DNA from: Rhizobiaceae bacterium | GTDB taxonomy: Bacteria; Pseudomonadota; Alphaproteobacteria; Rhizobiales; Rhizobiaceae | NCBI GenBank assembly: GCA_016742175.1 | Contig: JACVCH010000007.1 | Location: 1 to 64,000, forward strand | Direction of reading: 5' to 3' | Length of the DNA stretch: 64,000 nucleotides | Shown: positions 1 through 10,755 of the stretch, in pieces | Numbering within the stretch: the stretch's first letter is position 1 | How the letters are laid out: each line of letters begins with the position of its first letter | The notes under the pieces: model-generated | What the model was told of the DNA's origin: nothing | What the model saw: the letters and a program-made list of their open reading frames with translations, nothing else | The model's database searches: none | Translations under genes and position numbers: made by a program

Positions 1-2348
<2,348 letters not shown>

Positions 2349-2368
2349 TTTGTCGAACATGAAGGCGG

Positions 2369-2400
2369 GGCCGCGTCTTCGGGCGCGGCCTCTTGATTTT
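2369..2400 (+). terminator. Rho-independent terminator after gyrB
   Basis: Seven-base stem GGCCGCG/CGCGGCC with the loop TCTTCGGG, followed by a T-rich tail, about 20 bases after the gyrB stop codon. Confidence 0.75.
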
Positions 2401-2420
2401 GGCGCCTCGAACATCGATAT
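2392..2420 (+). promoter_or_regulatory. Possible sigma-32 (RpoH) promoter of grpE
   Basis: CTTGAT, 17 bases, CGATAT. It resembles the alphaproteobacterial RpoH pattern (CTTGAA, about 17, CCATAT) in the -35 half but poorly in the -10 half. It sits in the tail of the gyrB terminator about 45 bases before grpE, a gene that is normally heat-induced. Much weaker than the match upstream of the Hsp20 gene. Confidence 0.3.
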
Positions 2421-2462
2421 CGGCGGCACTTCACGAATTTGGCAGGAAAGACGGGATCAGCC

Positions 2463-3119
2463 ATGAACGATCGTCCGGAAAACGAACGCATGAGCGCCGA
2501 GAGCGGTGAAACGCACACCGATCCGAACATCGAGGCCAGCGCGGACATCGCCGAAGGCCAGGACAACCAGGCCGATTTCGAGGCCTTCATGCGCCTCGCG
2601 AAGGAAAACGAGGAGCTGAAGGACCGCGCCCTGCGCCTCGCCGCCGAGATGGAAAACCTGCGCCGCCGCACCCAGCGCGAGGTCGCTGATGCCAAGAGCT
2701 ATGCGGTCGCCAATTTCGCCCGCGACATGCTGTCGGTGTCCGACAACATGCGCCGCGCGCTCGACGCCATTCCCGCCGAGGCGAAGGCGTCGGACGATGC
2801 CGGCTTCAAGTCGCTGATCGACGGCGTCGAGATGACCGAGCGCGACATGCTGGGCGCGCTCGAGCGGCACGGCGTCAAGCGCCTCGCGCCCGAGGGCGAG
2901 CGGTTCGATCCGAACTTCCACCAGGCGATGTTCGAGATTCCCAACCCGGACGTGCCGAACAACACGGTTTTGCAGGTCGTCCAGACCGGCTACGTCATCG
3001 GCGAGCGCGTGCTGCGCCCGGCGATGGTCGGCGTCTCGAAGGGAGGCCCGAAGGCGGGCCCCGCCGATGCGCCGGCAGAGCCCGGCCCGCCCAATCCGCA
3101 GTCCGAAAAGGACGCATAA
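2463..3119 (+). CDS. grpE: Nucleotide exchange factor GrpE
   Basis: Co-chaperone that releases ADP from DnaK, in the cytoplasm. The 218-residue product starts at ATG with an AGGAAAG sequence upstream; a TTG 24 bases earlier is a less likely start. An acidic N-terminal stretch is followed by a long helical coiled-coil region (about residues 35-95, rich in charged heptads such as [20 protein letters not shown]) and the conserved C-terminal beta domain with [13 protein letters not shown] and [19 protein letters not shown], the signature region of GrpE. It stands alone, without dnaK/dnaJ or hrcA next to it, between two strong terminators. Confidence 0.96.
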   Translation: MNDRPENERMSAESGETHTDPNIEASADIAEGQDNQADFEAFMRLAKENEELKDRALRLAAEMENLRRRTQREVADAKSYAVANFARDMLSVSDNMRRALDAIPAEAKASDDAGFKSLIDGVEMTERDMLGALERHGVKRLAPEGERFDPNFHQAMFEIPNPDVPNNTVLQVVQTGYVIGERVLRPAMVGVSKGGPKAGPADAPAEPGPPNPQSEKDA

Positions 3120-3123
3120 CCGC

Positions 3124-3150
3124 AAAAAAGGCGCCTTCGGGCGCCTTTTT
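3124..3150 (+). terminator. Terminator after grpE
   Basis: Symmetric hairpin AAAAAAGGCGCC-TTCG-GGCGCC followed by TTTTT a few bases after the grpE stop; the flanking A and T runs would let it work in both directions. Confidence 0.85.
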
Positions 3151-3254
3151 CATGGGCAATCGCACATCCGGGCGGCTTTGACCGCGCGCTTTCATCGGTC
3201 CTTAACCCGCGCTTGCTCGGATGGTCCACGCGCGATTTGGCGCGGGAGGCCGAA

Positions 3255-3893
3255 TTGAACCTGCTCCTTTTTCTCGACTATGCCGGCATCGCAGTGTTCG
3301 CGGCGACCGGCGCGCTGGCCGCCTCGCGCAAGCAGCTCGACATCATCGGCTTCCTCTTCCTCGCCGGCGTCACCGCCATCGGCGGCGGCACGTTCCGCGA
3401 CCTGGTGCTCGACGTGCCGGTCTTCTGGATCGCCAACCACGATTATCTGCTCGTCTGCGCGATCGTCGCGGCGGCGGTGTTCTTCGCCGCGCATTTGGTC
3501 GAATCGCGCTATCGGCTGCTGCTCTGGCTGGATGCGGTGGGCCTCGCCGCCTACAGCGTCTTCGGCGCCTACAAGGGCATGGAGGTGACCGGATCGCCGG
3601 TCATCGCGGTTGTGACCGGCGTCCTGACGGCGACCTTCGGCGGCATATTGCGCGACCTGCTTGCGGGCGAGCCGTCCGTGCTGTTGCGCCCCGAAATTTA
3701 CGTCACCGCCGCGCTGTCGGGCTCGGTCGCCTACGTCCTCGCCGACCTCGGCGGATCGCCCGCCGGCGGCGCGGCGCTCATCGCCTTTTCGATCGCGTTC
3801 TGCGTGCGCGGCGGGGCGCTCGCCTATGGCTGGACGTTTCCGCCCTACAAGAGCCGGCCCGGCCGGGCGCCGGAGGACATTCCGACGGAATAG
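3255..3893 (+). CDS. UPF0126 (TRIC-like) membrane protein
   Basis: Integral inner-membrane protein of the YicG/YadS family, which carries two tandem copies of the domain PF03458 and is related in fold to trimeric intracellular cation channels; the transported species is not established here. Both repeats can be seen: ATGALAASRKQLDIIGF with GGGTFRDLVLD, and a second with FGGILRDLLAGEPSVLL. The 212-residue product has about seven hydrophobic segments. I chose the TTG codon because a GGGAGG ribosome-binding site lies five bases before it; an upstream TTG adds 14 polar residues without a comparable site. The gene is followed by a copy of the intergenic repeat family A. Confidence 0.85.
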   Translation: MNLLLFLDYAGIAVFAATGALAASRKQLDIIGFLFLAGVTAIGGGTFRDLVLDVPVFWIANHDYLLVCAIVAAAVFFAAHLVESRYRLLLWLDAVGLAAYSVFGAYKGMEVTGSPVIAVVTGVLTATFGGILRDLLAGEPSVLLRPEIYVTAALSGSVAYVLADLGGSPAGGAALIAFSIAFCVRGGALAYGWTFPPYKSRPGRAPEDIPTE

Positions 3894-3916
3894 GGGTGAT
3901 GGGTCTGTGGAATAGC

Positions 3917-4041
3917 GTCATCCCGGCCGAAATCGAGCAAAGCGAGATGAGAGCCGGGACCCATTCCGTGAACTTCGACGACGCGGAATGGGTCCCGGAT
4001 AAACGCACGCCGCTGCGCGTCGCGCGTTTTCCGGGATGACG
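3917..4041. repeat. Intergenic palindromic repeat, family A copy 1
   Basis: About 125 bp bounded by GTCATCCCGG and CCGGGATGAC, with inner arms GGGACCCATTCCGTGA and its near-complement GGAATGGGTCCCGG. Lies between two convergent genes. The same design recurs four more times in this window. Confidence 0.85.
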
Positions 4042-4057
4042 CCAAACCCTGTTGGCC

Positions 4058-5050
4058 CTAAACCAGCCCGCGTTCCTGCGCCGCCTGTTTCAGGCTCAGC
4101 ATGGGGCGGGGGCCGATCTGCTGGATGACGAGGCCGGCGGCGAGCGATCCGAGCTTGCCGCAATCGGCGAGCGTGCGGCCCGTGGTGTAGCCGTGGAGGA
4201 AGCCGGCGGCGTAGAGGTCGCCGGCGCCGGTGGTGTCGACCAGTTCGGAGATCTCGATCGCGTCGACGATCTCGGTCTCGCCGCCATGCAGCACGACCGA
4301 GCCCTTTTCGGAGCGCGTGACGATGGCGAGGCGGCAGTCCTGGCGGATGGCGTTGAGCCCGGCCTCGAAGGACGAGGTCTGGTAGAGCGCCTTCAACTCG
4401 CTCTCGTTGGAAAAGACGATGTCGACCGTGCGCGAGCGCATCAGGTCGAGGAACTCGTCGCGGTAGCGGTCCACGCAGAAGGAATCCGAGAGGGTCATCG
4501 CGACCTCGCGGCCCGCTTCATGGGCGTGGCGCGCGGTGAGGCGGATCGCCTCCTTGGCGCGCGGCGGGTCCCACAGATAGCCTTCGAAATAGGTGACCTT
4601 GGCGCCGGCGGCCTTGTCGGCCTCGACGTCCTCGGGCCCGAGCTCGACGCAGGCGCCGAGATAAGTGTTCATCGAGCGCTCGCCATCGGGCGTCACGAAG
4701 ATCATCGAGCGCGCCGTGGGCGGCGTGCCGGCGAGCGGCGACGTGTCGAAGGCGACGCCCTGCGCGCGGATGTCGTGCGTGTAGATCGTGCCGAGATGGT
4801 CGGCCGAGACCTTGCCGAAAAAGGCCGCGCTGCCGCCGAAGCTGGCTATGCCCGCCGCCGTGTTGCCGGCGCTGCCGCCCGACGCCTCGATGGCCGGGCC
4901 CATGCGCGCGTAGAGATGCTCTGCACGCTCGGCGTCGATCAGGTTCATCGCGCCCTTGATGATCTCGTTGTCGTGCAGGAAGGCGTCGTCGCAGCGGGCA
5001 ATGATGTCAACGATCGCATTGCCGATGCAAAGCACGTCATACTGCGTCAT
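4058..5050 (-). CDS. PfkB-family sugar kinase, adenosine kinase-like
   Basis: Phosphorylates a nucleoside or sugar with ATP; the closest remembered relatives are rhizobial adenosine kinases of about 330 residues, the same length as this one. The N-terminal strand GNAIVDIIA, the glycine-rich GSAGNTAAGIASFGG and the C-terminal signature DTTGAGDLYAAGF are clear, with the catalytic aspartate at about residue 278 in GAGD. I start it at the ATG preceded by GGAG; the open frame upstream of this lacks family sequence. Substrate assignment to adenosine is inference from overall similarity. It diverges from the EI24 gene. Confidence 0.85.
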   Translation of the reverse strand: MTQYDVLCIGNAIVDIIARCDDAFLHDNEIIKGAMNLIDAERAEHLYARMGPAIEASGGSAGNTAAGIASFGGSAAFFGKVSADHLGTIYTHDIRAQGVAFDTSPLAGTPPTARSMIFVTPDGERSMNTYLGACVELGPEDVEADKAAGAKVTYFEGYLWDPPRAKEAIRLTARHAHEAGREVAMTLSDSFCVDRYRDEFLDLMRSRTVDIVFSNESELKALYQTSSFEAGLNAIRQDCRLAIVTRSEKGSVVLHGGETEIVDAIEISELVDTTGAGDLYAAGFLHGYTTGRTLADCGKLGSLAAGLVIQQIGPRPMLSLKQAAQERGLV

Positions 5051-5192
5051 CGAGGTCTCCGGTCGGTCGTCATGTCGGGGGAACGGGCTCCGTTTAGCGA
5101 CATCGCCGGCAAAGTGCAAACGGGATGGACGCTTGTCGGGCGCGACCTTGCAACCTACTTGCCCGGAAGATGACAACCGGGGCGACGCCATC

Positions 5193-5909
5193 ATGATCTT
5201 CACTGCCGCGCGGCGCGCCGCCGCCAATCTGACCGAGCCGGAATTCCGCTCGACCTTCTGGAAGTCGATCGGCTTGACGGTCCTGTTCCTGATCGGGCTC
5301 TGGTTCGCCCTGCGCTATCTGTTCGAATGGCTGCTCTGGCCGTGGCTGGTGCTGATGGCGCCGGACCTGCCGGGCTGGGCCGATGCGTGGGCGTCGTGGT
5401 TCGGAATCTTCGCCGGGATCGCGGCGGGCATCGGGCTTGCCGCCGGGCTGGCCCTGCTGATCGCGCCCATCACGGCGATCATCGCCGGCATGTTCCTCGA
5501 CGACGTCGCCGAGATCGTCGAGACGCGCGACTATCCCGCCGACCGGCCGGGGACCGCCGTGCCGCTGGTTCGCGCGGCCGTTCTGTCGCTGAAATTCTTC
5601 GGCATCGTCATTCTCGGCAACCTGCTGGCGCTGACGCTGCTGCTGGTTCCCGGCGTCAATCTCGTCGCCTTCTTCGTCGTCAACGGCTATCTGCTCGGGC
5701 GCGAGTTCTTCGAATTCGCGGCGATGCGGTTCCGCTCGGAGGACGAGGCTAAGGCGCTGCGGCGCCGGCATTCCGGGACGGTGCTGATGGCGGGGTTCGT
5801 GATTGCGGGGTTCCTGGCGATCCCGGTGTTGAACCTTGCGACGCCGCTCTTTGCCGCGGCGCTGATGATTCATTTGCACAAGGCGGTTTCGAAGGGGGAG
5901 GCGCGCTGA
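5193..5909 (+). CDS. EI24/CysZ-like membrane protein
   Basis: A 238-residue inner-membrane protein with about four to five hydrophobic segments (around LTVLFLIGLWFALRYLF, GIAAGIGLAAGLALLIAP, FFGIVILGNLLALTLLL and the C-terminal AGFVIAGFLAIPVL). The layout, including FVVNGYLLGREFFEFAAMRF, matches the EI24 domain family to which the sulfate transporter CysZ belongs. A role in sulfate uptake is only a family-level guess, since no cys genes are nearby. The ATG start gives the first membrane segment a short amphipathic leader and is separated by about 140 bp from the divergent kinase gene. Confidence 0.75.
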   Translation: MIFTAARRAAANLTEPEFRSTFWKSIGLTVLFLIGLWFALRYLFEWLLWPWLVLMAPDLPGWADAWASWFGIFAGIAAGIGLAAGLALLIAPITAIIAGMFLDDVAEIVETRDYPADRPGTAVPLVRAAVLSLKFFGIVILGNLLALTLLLVPGVNLVAFFVVNGYLLGREFFEFAAMRFRSEDEAKALRRRHSGTVLMAGFVIAGFLAIPVLNLATPLFAAALMIHLHKAVSKGEAR

Positions 5910-5913
5910 CCGG

Positions 5914-6855
5914 CTAGAGCTTCGCCAGTCGCTCCGTCAGAAGCGCAAAAAACCCTTCGGCGTCGATGTCGCGCATGACCCTGGCGTTCTTCGGCCGGCC
6001 GGTGGTGCCCCACCAGTCGACGACGGTCGCGCCCATGGTGAGTTCGGACATGGTCTCGACGACGACGTTGCAGTCGCGGCCGGAGAAGAGGTCGGGCTTG
6101 AGGAGCCAGGCGATGACGCAGGGATCGTGCAGGGGACCGCCGTCGGTGCCGTATTTCTGTTCGTCGTAGCGCTCGAAGAAATCGAGGAGCGCCGCGGTCG
6201 CCTCGCCGACCGGCGTCCCGATTGCGCGGATCGCCTCGACGCGGGTGCGGGTGGTGAGCGCCTTGTGGGTGACGTCGAGCGGCATCATGACGATCGGCAC
6301 GCCCGACTTCAGCACCACGTCGGCGGCGTGCGGATCGACATAGATGTTGAACTCGGCCGACGGCGTGACGTTGCCCTGCTCGAAATAGCCGCCGCCCATC
6401 AGGACGATCTGCTGGATGCGGCCGGCGATCTTCGGCTCCTTGATGAGGGCGAGCGCAATGTTGGTGAGCGGCCCGAGCGGGCAGAGCGTGATGGTGCCTT
6501 CGGGCTCGGCCATCAGCGTCTCGACCAGGTAGTCGACGGCGTGCTGCGCCTGGAGCTGCATGGTCGGCTCGGGCAGGTCGGGGCCGTCGAGGCCGGACTT
6601 GCCGTGCACTTCCTCCGCGGTGACGAGCTGGCGCATCAGCGGGCGGATGGCGCCGGAATAGACCTTCATGTCCGGCCGGCCGGCGAGCTCGCAGATCTTG
6701 CGCGCGTTCTTCTCGGTCAGCGACAACGGCACGTTGCCGGCGACCGCCGTGATGCCGATCACTTCCAGTTCCGGGCTCGCCAGCGCCAGCAGAATGGCGA
6801 CGGCATCGTCCTGACCCGGATCGGTGTCGATGATGATCTTGGCGGCTTGCGGCAT
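5914..6855 (-). CDS. Nucleoside hydrolase
   Basis: Hydrolyses the N-glycosidic bond of ribonucleosides to ribose and free base. The 313-residue protein begins with the calcium-binding cluster IIIDTDPGQDDAVA (Asp10, Asp12, Asp16, Asp17), followed by GITAVAGN, VLMGGGYF, EFNIYVDPHAADVVL and the C-terminal HDPCVIAWLL, all hallmarks of the inosine-uridine-preferring hydrolase family. Base preference cannot be read. The stop lies only a few bases from that of the convergent EI24 gene. The start ATG is preceded by GAGGGA. It faces away from the Hsp20 gene; the sigma-32 promoter between them points to Hsp20. Confidence 0.92.
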   Translation of the reverse strand: MPQAAKIIIDTDPGQDDAVAILLALASPELEVIGITAVAGNVPLSLTEKNARKICELAGRPDMKVYSGAIRPLMRQLVTAEEVHGKSGLDGPDLPEPTMQLQAQHAVDYLVETLMAEPEGTITLCPLGPLTNIALALIKEPKIAGRIQQIVLMGGGYFEQGNVTPSAEFNIYVDPHAADVVLKSGVPIVMMPLDVTHKALTTRTRVEAIRAIGTPVGEATAALLDFFERYDEQKYGTDGGPLHDPCVIAWLLKPDLFSGRDCNVVVETMSELTMGATVVDWWGTTGRPKNARVMRDIDAEGFFALLTERLAKL

Positions 6856-6875
6856 GGAAGGTCCCTCGCGTTCGA

Positions 6876-6904
6876 CTTGAACTGCGTATGGCGACAATCC
6901 ATAT
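6876..6904 (+). promoter_or_regulatory. Sigma-32 (RpoH) promoter of the Hsp20 gene
   Basis: CTTGAA, exactly 17 bases, CCATAT. This is the alphaproteobacterial RpoH consensus without mismatch, ending about 60 bases before the Hsp20 start codon. Confidence 0.75.
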
Positions 6905-6914
6905 CAGGGTCAAC

Positions 6915-6967
6915 GGCCAGAACGCCTTCGGGGTTTGGCCAGGACCGTCGCTCTTCGAGGACACGAC
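6915..6967 (+). ncRNA. ROSE-like RNA thermometer in the Hsp20 leader
   Basis: The leader can fold into two hairpins. The first pairs GGCCA with TGGCC. The second pairs TCGCT (6948-6952) with the Shine-Dalgarno AGGA (6958-6961), leaving one G opposite the AGGA strand, plus flanking G-C pairs. T(T/C)GCT opposite the Shine-Dalgarno is the hallmark of ROSE elements, which melt on heating and control small heat-shock genes in rhizobia. The leader is shorter than typical ROSE elements, so this is a probable call. Confidence 0.55.
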
Positions 6968-7393
6968 ATGACGCGCATGACACCTTTCTCGAATCCGCTT
7001 CTGCTCGGGTTCGACACGATGGAAAAGACGCTCGAACGCGTCGCCAAATCCGGCGATTCCTATCCGCCCTACAATATCGAGCGCCTGGCGTCGGGCGAGA
7101 ATGGCGGCCATCGCCTGCGCATCACGCTGGCCGTGGCAGGCTTTGCGGAAAGCGATCTCGACGTGTCGATCGAAGAGAACCAGCTCGTCGTTCGCGGCAA
7201 GCAGGTCGACGACGGGGAACGTGATTTTCTCCACCGCGGCATCGCAGCCCGCCAGTTCCAGCGCATCTTCGTGCTGGCGGACGGGATGCGCGTGACCGGC
7301 GCGGCCCTGAAGAACGGGCTTCTGGCGATCGACCTCGACCGTCCGGAGCCGGAACGGCTGGTAAAGAAAATCAACATTTTAGTGACAGATTGA
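6968..7393 (+). CDS. Small heat-shock protein, Hsp20/IbpA family
   Basis: ATP-independent holdase chaperone that binds unfolding proteins in the cytoplasm. The 141-residue product has an N-terminal arm (PFSNPLLLGFDTMEKTLERV) typical of rhizobial IbpA-like class A proteins, the alpha-crystallin domain from about residue 35 (PYNIERLASGENGGHRLRITLAVAGF, then ENQLVVRGKQ and FLHRGIAARQFQRIF), and a short C-terminal tail. The ATG has AGGA six bases upstream, and that AGGA is predicted to be masked by the leader hairpin. Both transcription (RpoH-type promoter) and translation therefore look heat-controlled. DUF1150 follows in the same direction, a pairing often seen in this order. Confidence 0.93.
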   Translation: MTRMTPFSNPLLLGFDTMEKTLERVAKSGDSYPPYNIERLASGENGGHRLRITLAVAGFAESDLDVSIEENQLVVRGKQVDDGERDFLHRGIAARQFQRIFVLADGMRVTGAALKNGLLAIDLDRPEPERLVKKINILVTD

Positions 7394-7472
7394 TCGCAGG
7401 ATCAATCGGAACCGAAAGGCTCGGCTGCGGGTTGGTCCTGTGAGACGTCCCGCCAGGCCAAGGAGGCTGACG

Positions 7473-7733
7473 ATGACTGAGAATCAACACCACGACAATC
7501 CGCTGACGAACGACGAGCTCGCGCATCTTGGCGAAGGCACCGTCGCCTATCTGCGCGAGATGGATTCGGACGATCTGCGCGGCAAGTTCCCCGGCATGCC
7601 GGAAATGGCCTCGGGACTGCGGCTGTGGGCTGTGTTCGCCGCCGACGGCCGGCCGATCCTCCTGACCGACCAGCGCGAGACGGCCATCGCCGGCGCGATG
7701 CAGAATGATCTGGTTCCCGTCAGCATCCACTGA
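7473..7733 (+). CDS. DUF1150 family protein
   Basis: An 86-residue protein of unknown function from a family restricted mainly to alphaproteobacteria. Diagnostic stretches are LTNDELAHLGEGTVAYLREM near the N terminus and LWAVFAADGRPILLTDQRE in the middle. A strong AGGAGG lies six bases before the ATG. It follows the Hsp20 gene by about 80 bases on the same strand and probably shares its transcript, which hints at a stress-linked role; that is inference. A family B repeat and a bidirectional terminator follow. Confidence 0.85.
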   Translation: MTENQHHDNPLTNDELAHLGEGTVAYLREMDSDDLRGKFPGMPEMASGLRLWAVFAADGRPILLTDQRETAIAGAMQNDLVPVSIH

Positions 7734-7758
7734 GCTGGAGCCATTTCCGCCTGAACAG

Positions 7759-7852
7759 CCTGCAAATGGCTGTTTTCTGCGCTTCCGGTGCTCACGTACT
7801 GAAGTACGCTCCGCTCCGGTTCTCGAAATCGACGGTTTTCGACTCGCCCAGA
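7759..7852. repeat. Intergenic repeat, family B copy 1
   Basis: A 94-bp element from GCCTGCAAATGG to GACTCGCCCAG, containing GTGCTCACGTACT-GA-AGTACGCTCCGC and a TCGAAA-TCGACGG-TTTTCGA palindrome. A second copy of the same length follows the Usp gene at about 36.25 kb. Confidence 0.8.
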
Positions 7853-7879
7853 CGAAAATGGGCGGCAACGTCCCAGACG

Positions 7880-7909
7880 AAAAAAGGCGGCTTCGAGCCG
7901 CCTTTTTTT
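7880..7909. terminator. Bidirectional terminator between DUF1150 and ptsN
   Basis: AAAAAAGGCGGC-TTCGA-GCCGCC followed by seven T residues. The A and T runs on either side suit the convergent DUF1150 and ptsN transcripts. Confidence 0.85.
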
Positions 7910-7926
7910 GTGCCGTGAGCTTGGGC

Positions 7927-8391
7927 TCAGGCGGCGTTGGTGGTGGCGCTTTCGGCGAGGAAGGCGTGGATCGCGGAGGCGTCGGTGGTGCCGCGGATCT
8001 TGGCGACCGTCTCGCCGTCGCGCAGGACGCGGGCCGTGCGGGACAGGGCCTTCAGGTGATCGGCGCCGGCGCTTTCGGGCGCCAGCAGCAGGAAGACGAG
8101 ATCGACCGGCTGGTCGTCCAGCGCCTCGAACTCGACCGGGTGGTCGAGCCGGGCAAAAACGCCGGTGATGCGCGTGATCCCCGGCAGCTTGCCGTGCGGG
8201 ATCGCGATGCCGTTGCCGACGCCGGTCGAGCCCAGGCGTTCGCGCTGCAGGATCGTGTCGAAGATTTCACGCTCGGGCAGGCCGGTGATCGATGCCGCCT
8301 TTTCGGCCAGAAGCTGCAGGAGCTGCTTCTTGGAATTGGCCTTCAAGGCCGGCATCACTGCCGAAGCCTCGATCAGATCGCTCAGATCCAT
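7927..8391 (-). CDS. ptsN: PTS IIA-like nitrogen regulatory protein PtsN (EIIA-Ntr)
   Basis: Phosphoryl acceptor at the end of the nitrogen phosphotransferase chain (PtsP, NPr, PtsN); its phosphorylation state regulates transport and metabolism rather than sugar uptake. The 154-residue protein has the type-2 EIIA fold with the phosphorylated histidine at residue 66 in GIAIPHGKLPG, and LVFLLLAPESAGADHLKALS in the second half. It is the last gene of the minus-strand lpt-rpoN-hpf-ptsN block, the usual rhizobial order, and ends at a strong terminator. Confidence 0.95.
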   Translation of the reverse strand: MDLSDLIEASAVMPALKANSKKQLLQLLAEKAASITGLPEREIFDTILQRERLGSTGVGNGIAIPHGKLPGITRITGVFARLDHPVEFEALDDQPVDLVFLLLAPESAGADHLKALSRTARVLRDGETVAKIRGTTDASAIHAFLAESATTNAA

Positions 8392-8438
8392 TTGAAATCC
8401 TTTTGATCACACATCCGGCGAACGCCTGTCGCCGGTGC

Positions 8439-9026
8439 CTAGTTCGCGTTCGCGCCCAGTGCCGAAGACGGGTCGATCCAGCCGATATTCCCGTCGGGGC
8501 GTCGATAGACGATGTTGACCGAGTCCGTCCCCGCATTGCGGAAGACGACGACCGGCGTGTCCTTGGTGTCGAGTTCGATGACCGCGGTTGCGACCGACAT
8601 GGTCTGCAGCGCCACGGTGGATTCGGCGACGACGGCGGGCGCGTAGTCGTCCGGCACCTCGTCGTCCTCGTCGCCGACCGGCGACATGATGCGGTAGGCC
8701 ATGTCGATGGCGTCGACGCCGTTGGCGCCGTTATTGTGCGACTTCAGGCGGCGCTTGTAGCGGCGCAGGCGCTTTTCGATGCGCTCGGCCGCGCCTTCGA
8801 AGGCGAGCTGCGGGTCCTGGGCCTGGCCGGTCGCCTGCAGCACCATGCCGGTGTCGATATGGATCGAGCAGTCGGCGGTAAAGCGCGAGCCGGCTTTCTC
8901 GACGGTCACCCGTCCCGAAAATCCGCCGTCGAAATATTTGTCGACCGCGTCGCCGATACGGCTCTCGATCCGCGTGCGGAACGCATCGCCGATCTCCATG
9001 TGCTTTCCCGAAATGCGCAGACTCAT
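8439..9026 (-). CDS. hpf: Ribosome hibernation promoting factor, long form
   Basis: Binds the 30S subunit and promotes 100S ribosome dimers in stationary phase. The 195-residue length marks the long form: an N-terminal beta-alpha-beta domain (MSLRISGKHMEIGDAFRTRI, then QDPQLAFEGAAERIEKRLRRYKRRLK) and a C-terminal dimerisation domain (DTKDTPVVVFRNAGTDSVNIVYRR). The position between rpoN and ptsN is the standard one; the gene was once described as a sigma-54 modulation protein for that reason. A 235-bp leader to rpoN without obvious terminator leaves room for its own promoter. Confidence 0.94.
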   Translation of the reverse strand: MSLRISGKHMEIGDAFRTRIESRIGDAVDKYFDGGFSGRVTVEKAGSRFTADCSIHIDTGMVLQATGQAQDPQLAFEGAAERIEKRLRRYKRRLKSHNNGANGVDAIDMAYRIMSPVGDEDDEVPDDYAPAVVAESTVALQTMSVATAVIELDTKDTPVVVFRNAGTDSVNIVYRRPDGNIGWIDPSSALGANAN

Positions 9027-9261
9027 GACCTATCTGACCTTCTGTTCATGCTGACCGGGCCGTTGGTGACCCATCTGGGTACATAGGCGAGTGTATACCC
9101 GTCGCCAGCCTGCACAAGGTTTTCCGCCACCGTCTCCCCACGACGACGGGGGTCGGGCCGGAGGCGAACATGCGCCGAAGACCGGGTGGCGCTTCCGCCC
9201 CGGTCCATTGCGGCGCGGCTTCTAGTCCCTTAACGAAACCTTGTCAATGAAGCCCGACATG

Positions 9262-10755
9262 TCAGGCCGAAAGTGCCGCTCTCGCGCGCTTTTCGCGGCG
9301 ACGCTGGACGGAGGAGGCAAGGTTCATCCCCTCGCGGTATTTCGCCACCGTGCGCCGGGCGATGTCGATCCCGTCCTCCTTCAGGATGTCCATGATCGCG
9401 TCGTCAGAGAGGACGTTCTCCGGCCGCTCGGCGTCGATCAGGGCGCGGATGCGGTCGCGCACCGCCTCCGACGAATGCGCGTCGCCGCCGCCGGACGCCG
9501 CGATCGCGACGGTGAAGAAATAGCGGAACTCGAAGACGCCGCGCGGGGTCATCATGAACTTGTTCGACGTCACGCGGCTGACGGTGGATTCGTGCATGCC
9601 GATCGCGTCGGCGACGGTCTTGAGGTTGAGCGGGCGCAAATGCCGCACGCCATGGGCGAGGAACGCGTCCTGCTGGCGCACGATCTCGGTCGCGACCTTC
9701 AGGATGGTGCGGGCGCGCTGGTCGAGCGAGCGCACCAGCCAGTTGGCGCTCTGCAGGCACTCGGAAACGAAGTCGCGGTCCTCGCGCTGGCGCGCGCCCC
9801 GGGAGACGGTCGCGGCGTAGGACTGGTTGACGAGGATGCGGGGCAGGGCGTCGGGGTTGAGGTCGATCGCCCAGCTTCCGTCGGGTGCGGCACGAACGAC
9901 CACGTCGGGCCGGATGATCTCGGCCGTGTCGACGACGAAGGCGAGGCCGGGCTTGGGGTCGAGACCGCGCAATTCGGCCAGCATGTCGAGAAGGTCCGCC
10001 TCGTCGACGCCGCACAGCTTCTTCAGCGTCGCGAAATCGCGACGGGCGACGAGTTCGAGATGCGCGACCATCGCGGCCATGGCGGGGTCGAGCCGGTCGC
10101 GGGCGGCAAGCTGCAGGGCGAGGCACTCGGCGAGGTCGCGCGCGAAGAGACCGGCCGGGTCGAAGCGCTGGCAAAGGCCGAGCACGCGGCCGGCGTCGGC
10201 GGATGCGACGCCGAGCCGTTCTGCGATGTCGGCGATGTCGGCGCGCATATAGCCGTCCTCGTCGAGCGCGTCGGCAAGCTCGGCGGCGACGATGCGGTCC
10301 TGCGGCGCGCGGATCGACAGCGCGATCTGCTCGCGCACATGCTGGCGAAGGTCGGGCTTGCCGGGGGCGAAATCGAAGCCGTCGAAGCCGCTGTCGGCGG
10401 CGCCGGTCGACGATGGGGCGGCGGACGACAGGGCGGCGAGGCCGGGCTCGTCGGGGAAGACGTTTTCGAGCGAGGTGTCGAGCTGGTCGGCCATGCGTTC
10501 GGACGTCGCGCCGTCGCTCGCCTCGAACCATTCGTCGACGCCGTCCTCGGCCGATGGCTCGGCGCGCGGCGCCTCGTCGTCGGGCGTATCGTCGGCCTCT
10601 GCCCGTTCGAGCAGCGGATTGCGCTCGATTTCCTCATCGATGAACTTGTCGAGTTCGAGCTGGGTGAATTGCAGGAGACGGATCGACTGCAGCAATTGCG
10701 GCGTCATCACCAGCGATTGCGACTGCCTTAGCTGAAGTCTGGCCCCAAGCCCCAT
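9262..10755 (-). CDS. rpoN: RNA polymerase sigma-54 factor
   Basis: Directs RNA polymerase to -24/-12 promoters that need AAA+ activators, controlling nitrogen assimilation and other functions. The 497-residue protein has the glutamine- and leucine-rich region I (LRQSQSLVMTPQLLQSI), an acidic region II, the core-binding domain, the helix-turn-helix (LKTVADAIGMHESTVSRV) and near the C terminus the invariant RpoN box ARRTVAKYRE. It lies just downstream of lptB and upstream of hpf and ptsN, as in most rhizobia. Confidence 0.97.
   Translation of the reverse strand: MGLGARLQLRQSQSLVMTPQLLQSIRLLQFTQLELDKFIDEEIERNPLLERAEADDTPDDEAPRAEPSAEDGVDEWFEASDGATSERMADQLDTSLENVFPDEPGLAALSSAAPSSTGAADSGFDGFDFAPGKPDLRQHVREQIALSIRAPQDRIVAAELADALDEDGYMRADIADIAERLGVASADAGRVLGLCQRFDPAGLFARDLAECLALQLAARDRLDPAMAAMVAHLELVARRDFATLKKLCGVDEADLLDMLAELRGLDPKPGLAFVVDTAEIIRPDVVVRAAPDGSWAIDLNPDALPRILVNQSYAATVSRGARQREDRDFVSECLQSANWLVRSLDQRARTILKVATEIVRQQDAFLAHGVRHLRPLNLKTVADAIGMHESTVSRVTSNKFMMTPRGVFEFRYFFTVAIAASGGGDAHSSEAVRDRIRALIDAERPENVLSDDAIMDILKEDGIDIARRTVAKYREGMNLASSVQRRREKRARAALSA

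Noticed and set aside
3221-4039. Open frame of 272 codons overlapping the UPF0126 gene in another frame
   Set aside because: Arg-rich shadow of the true gene; it continues into the family A repeat.
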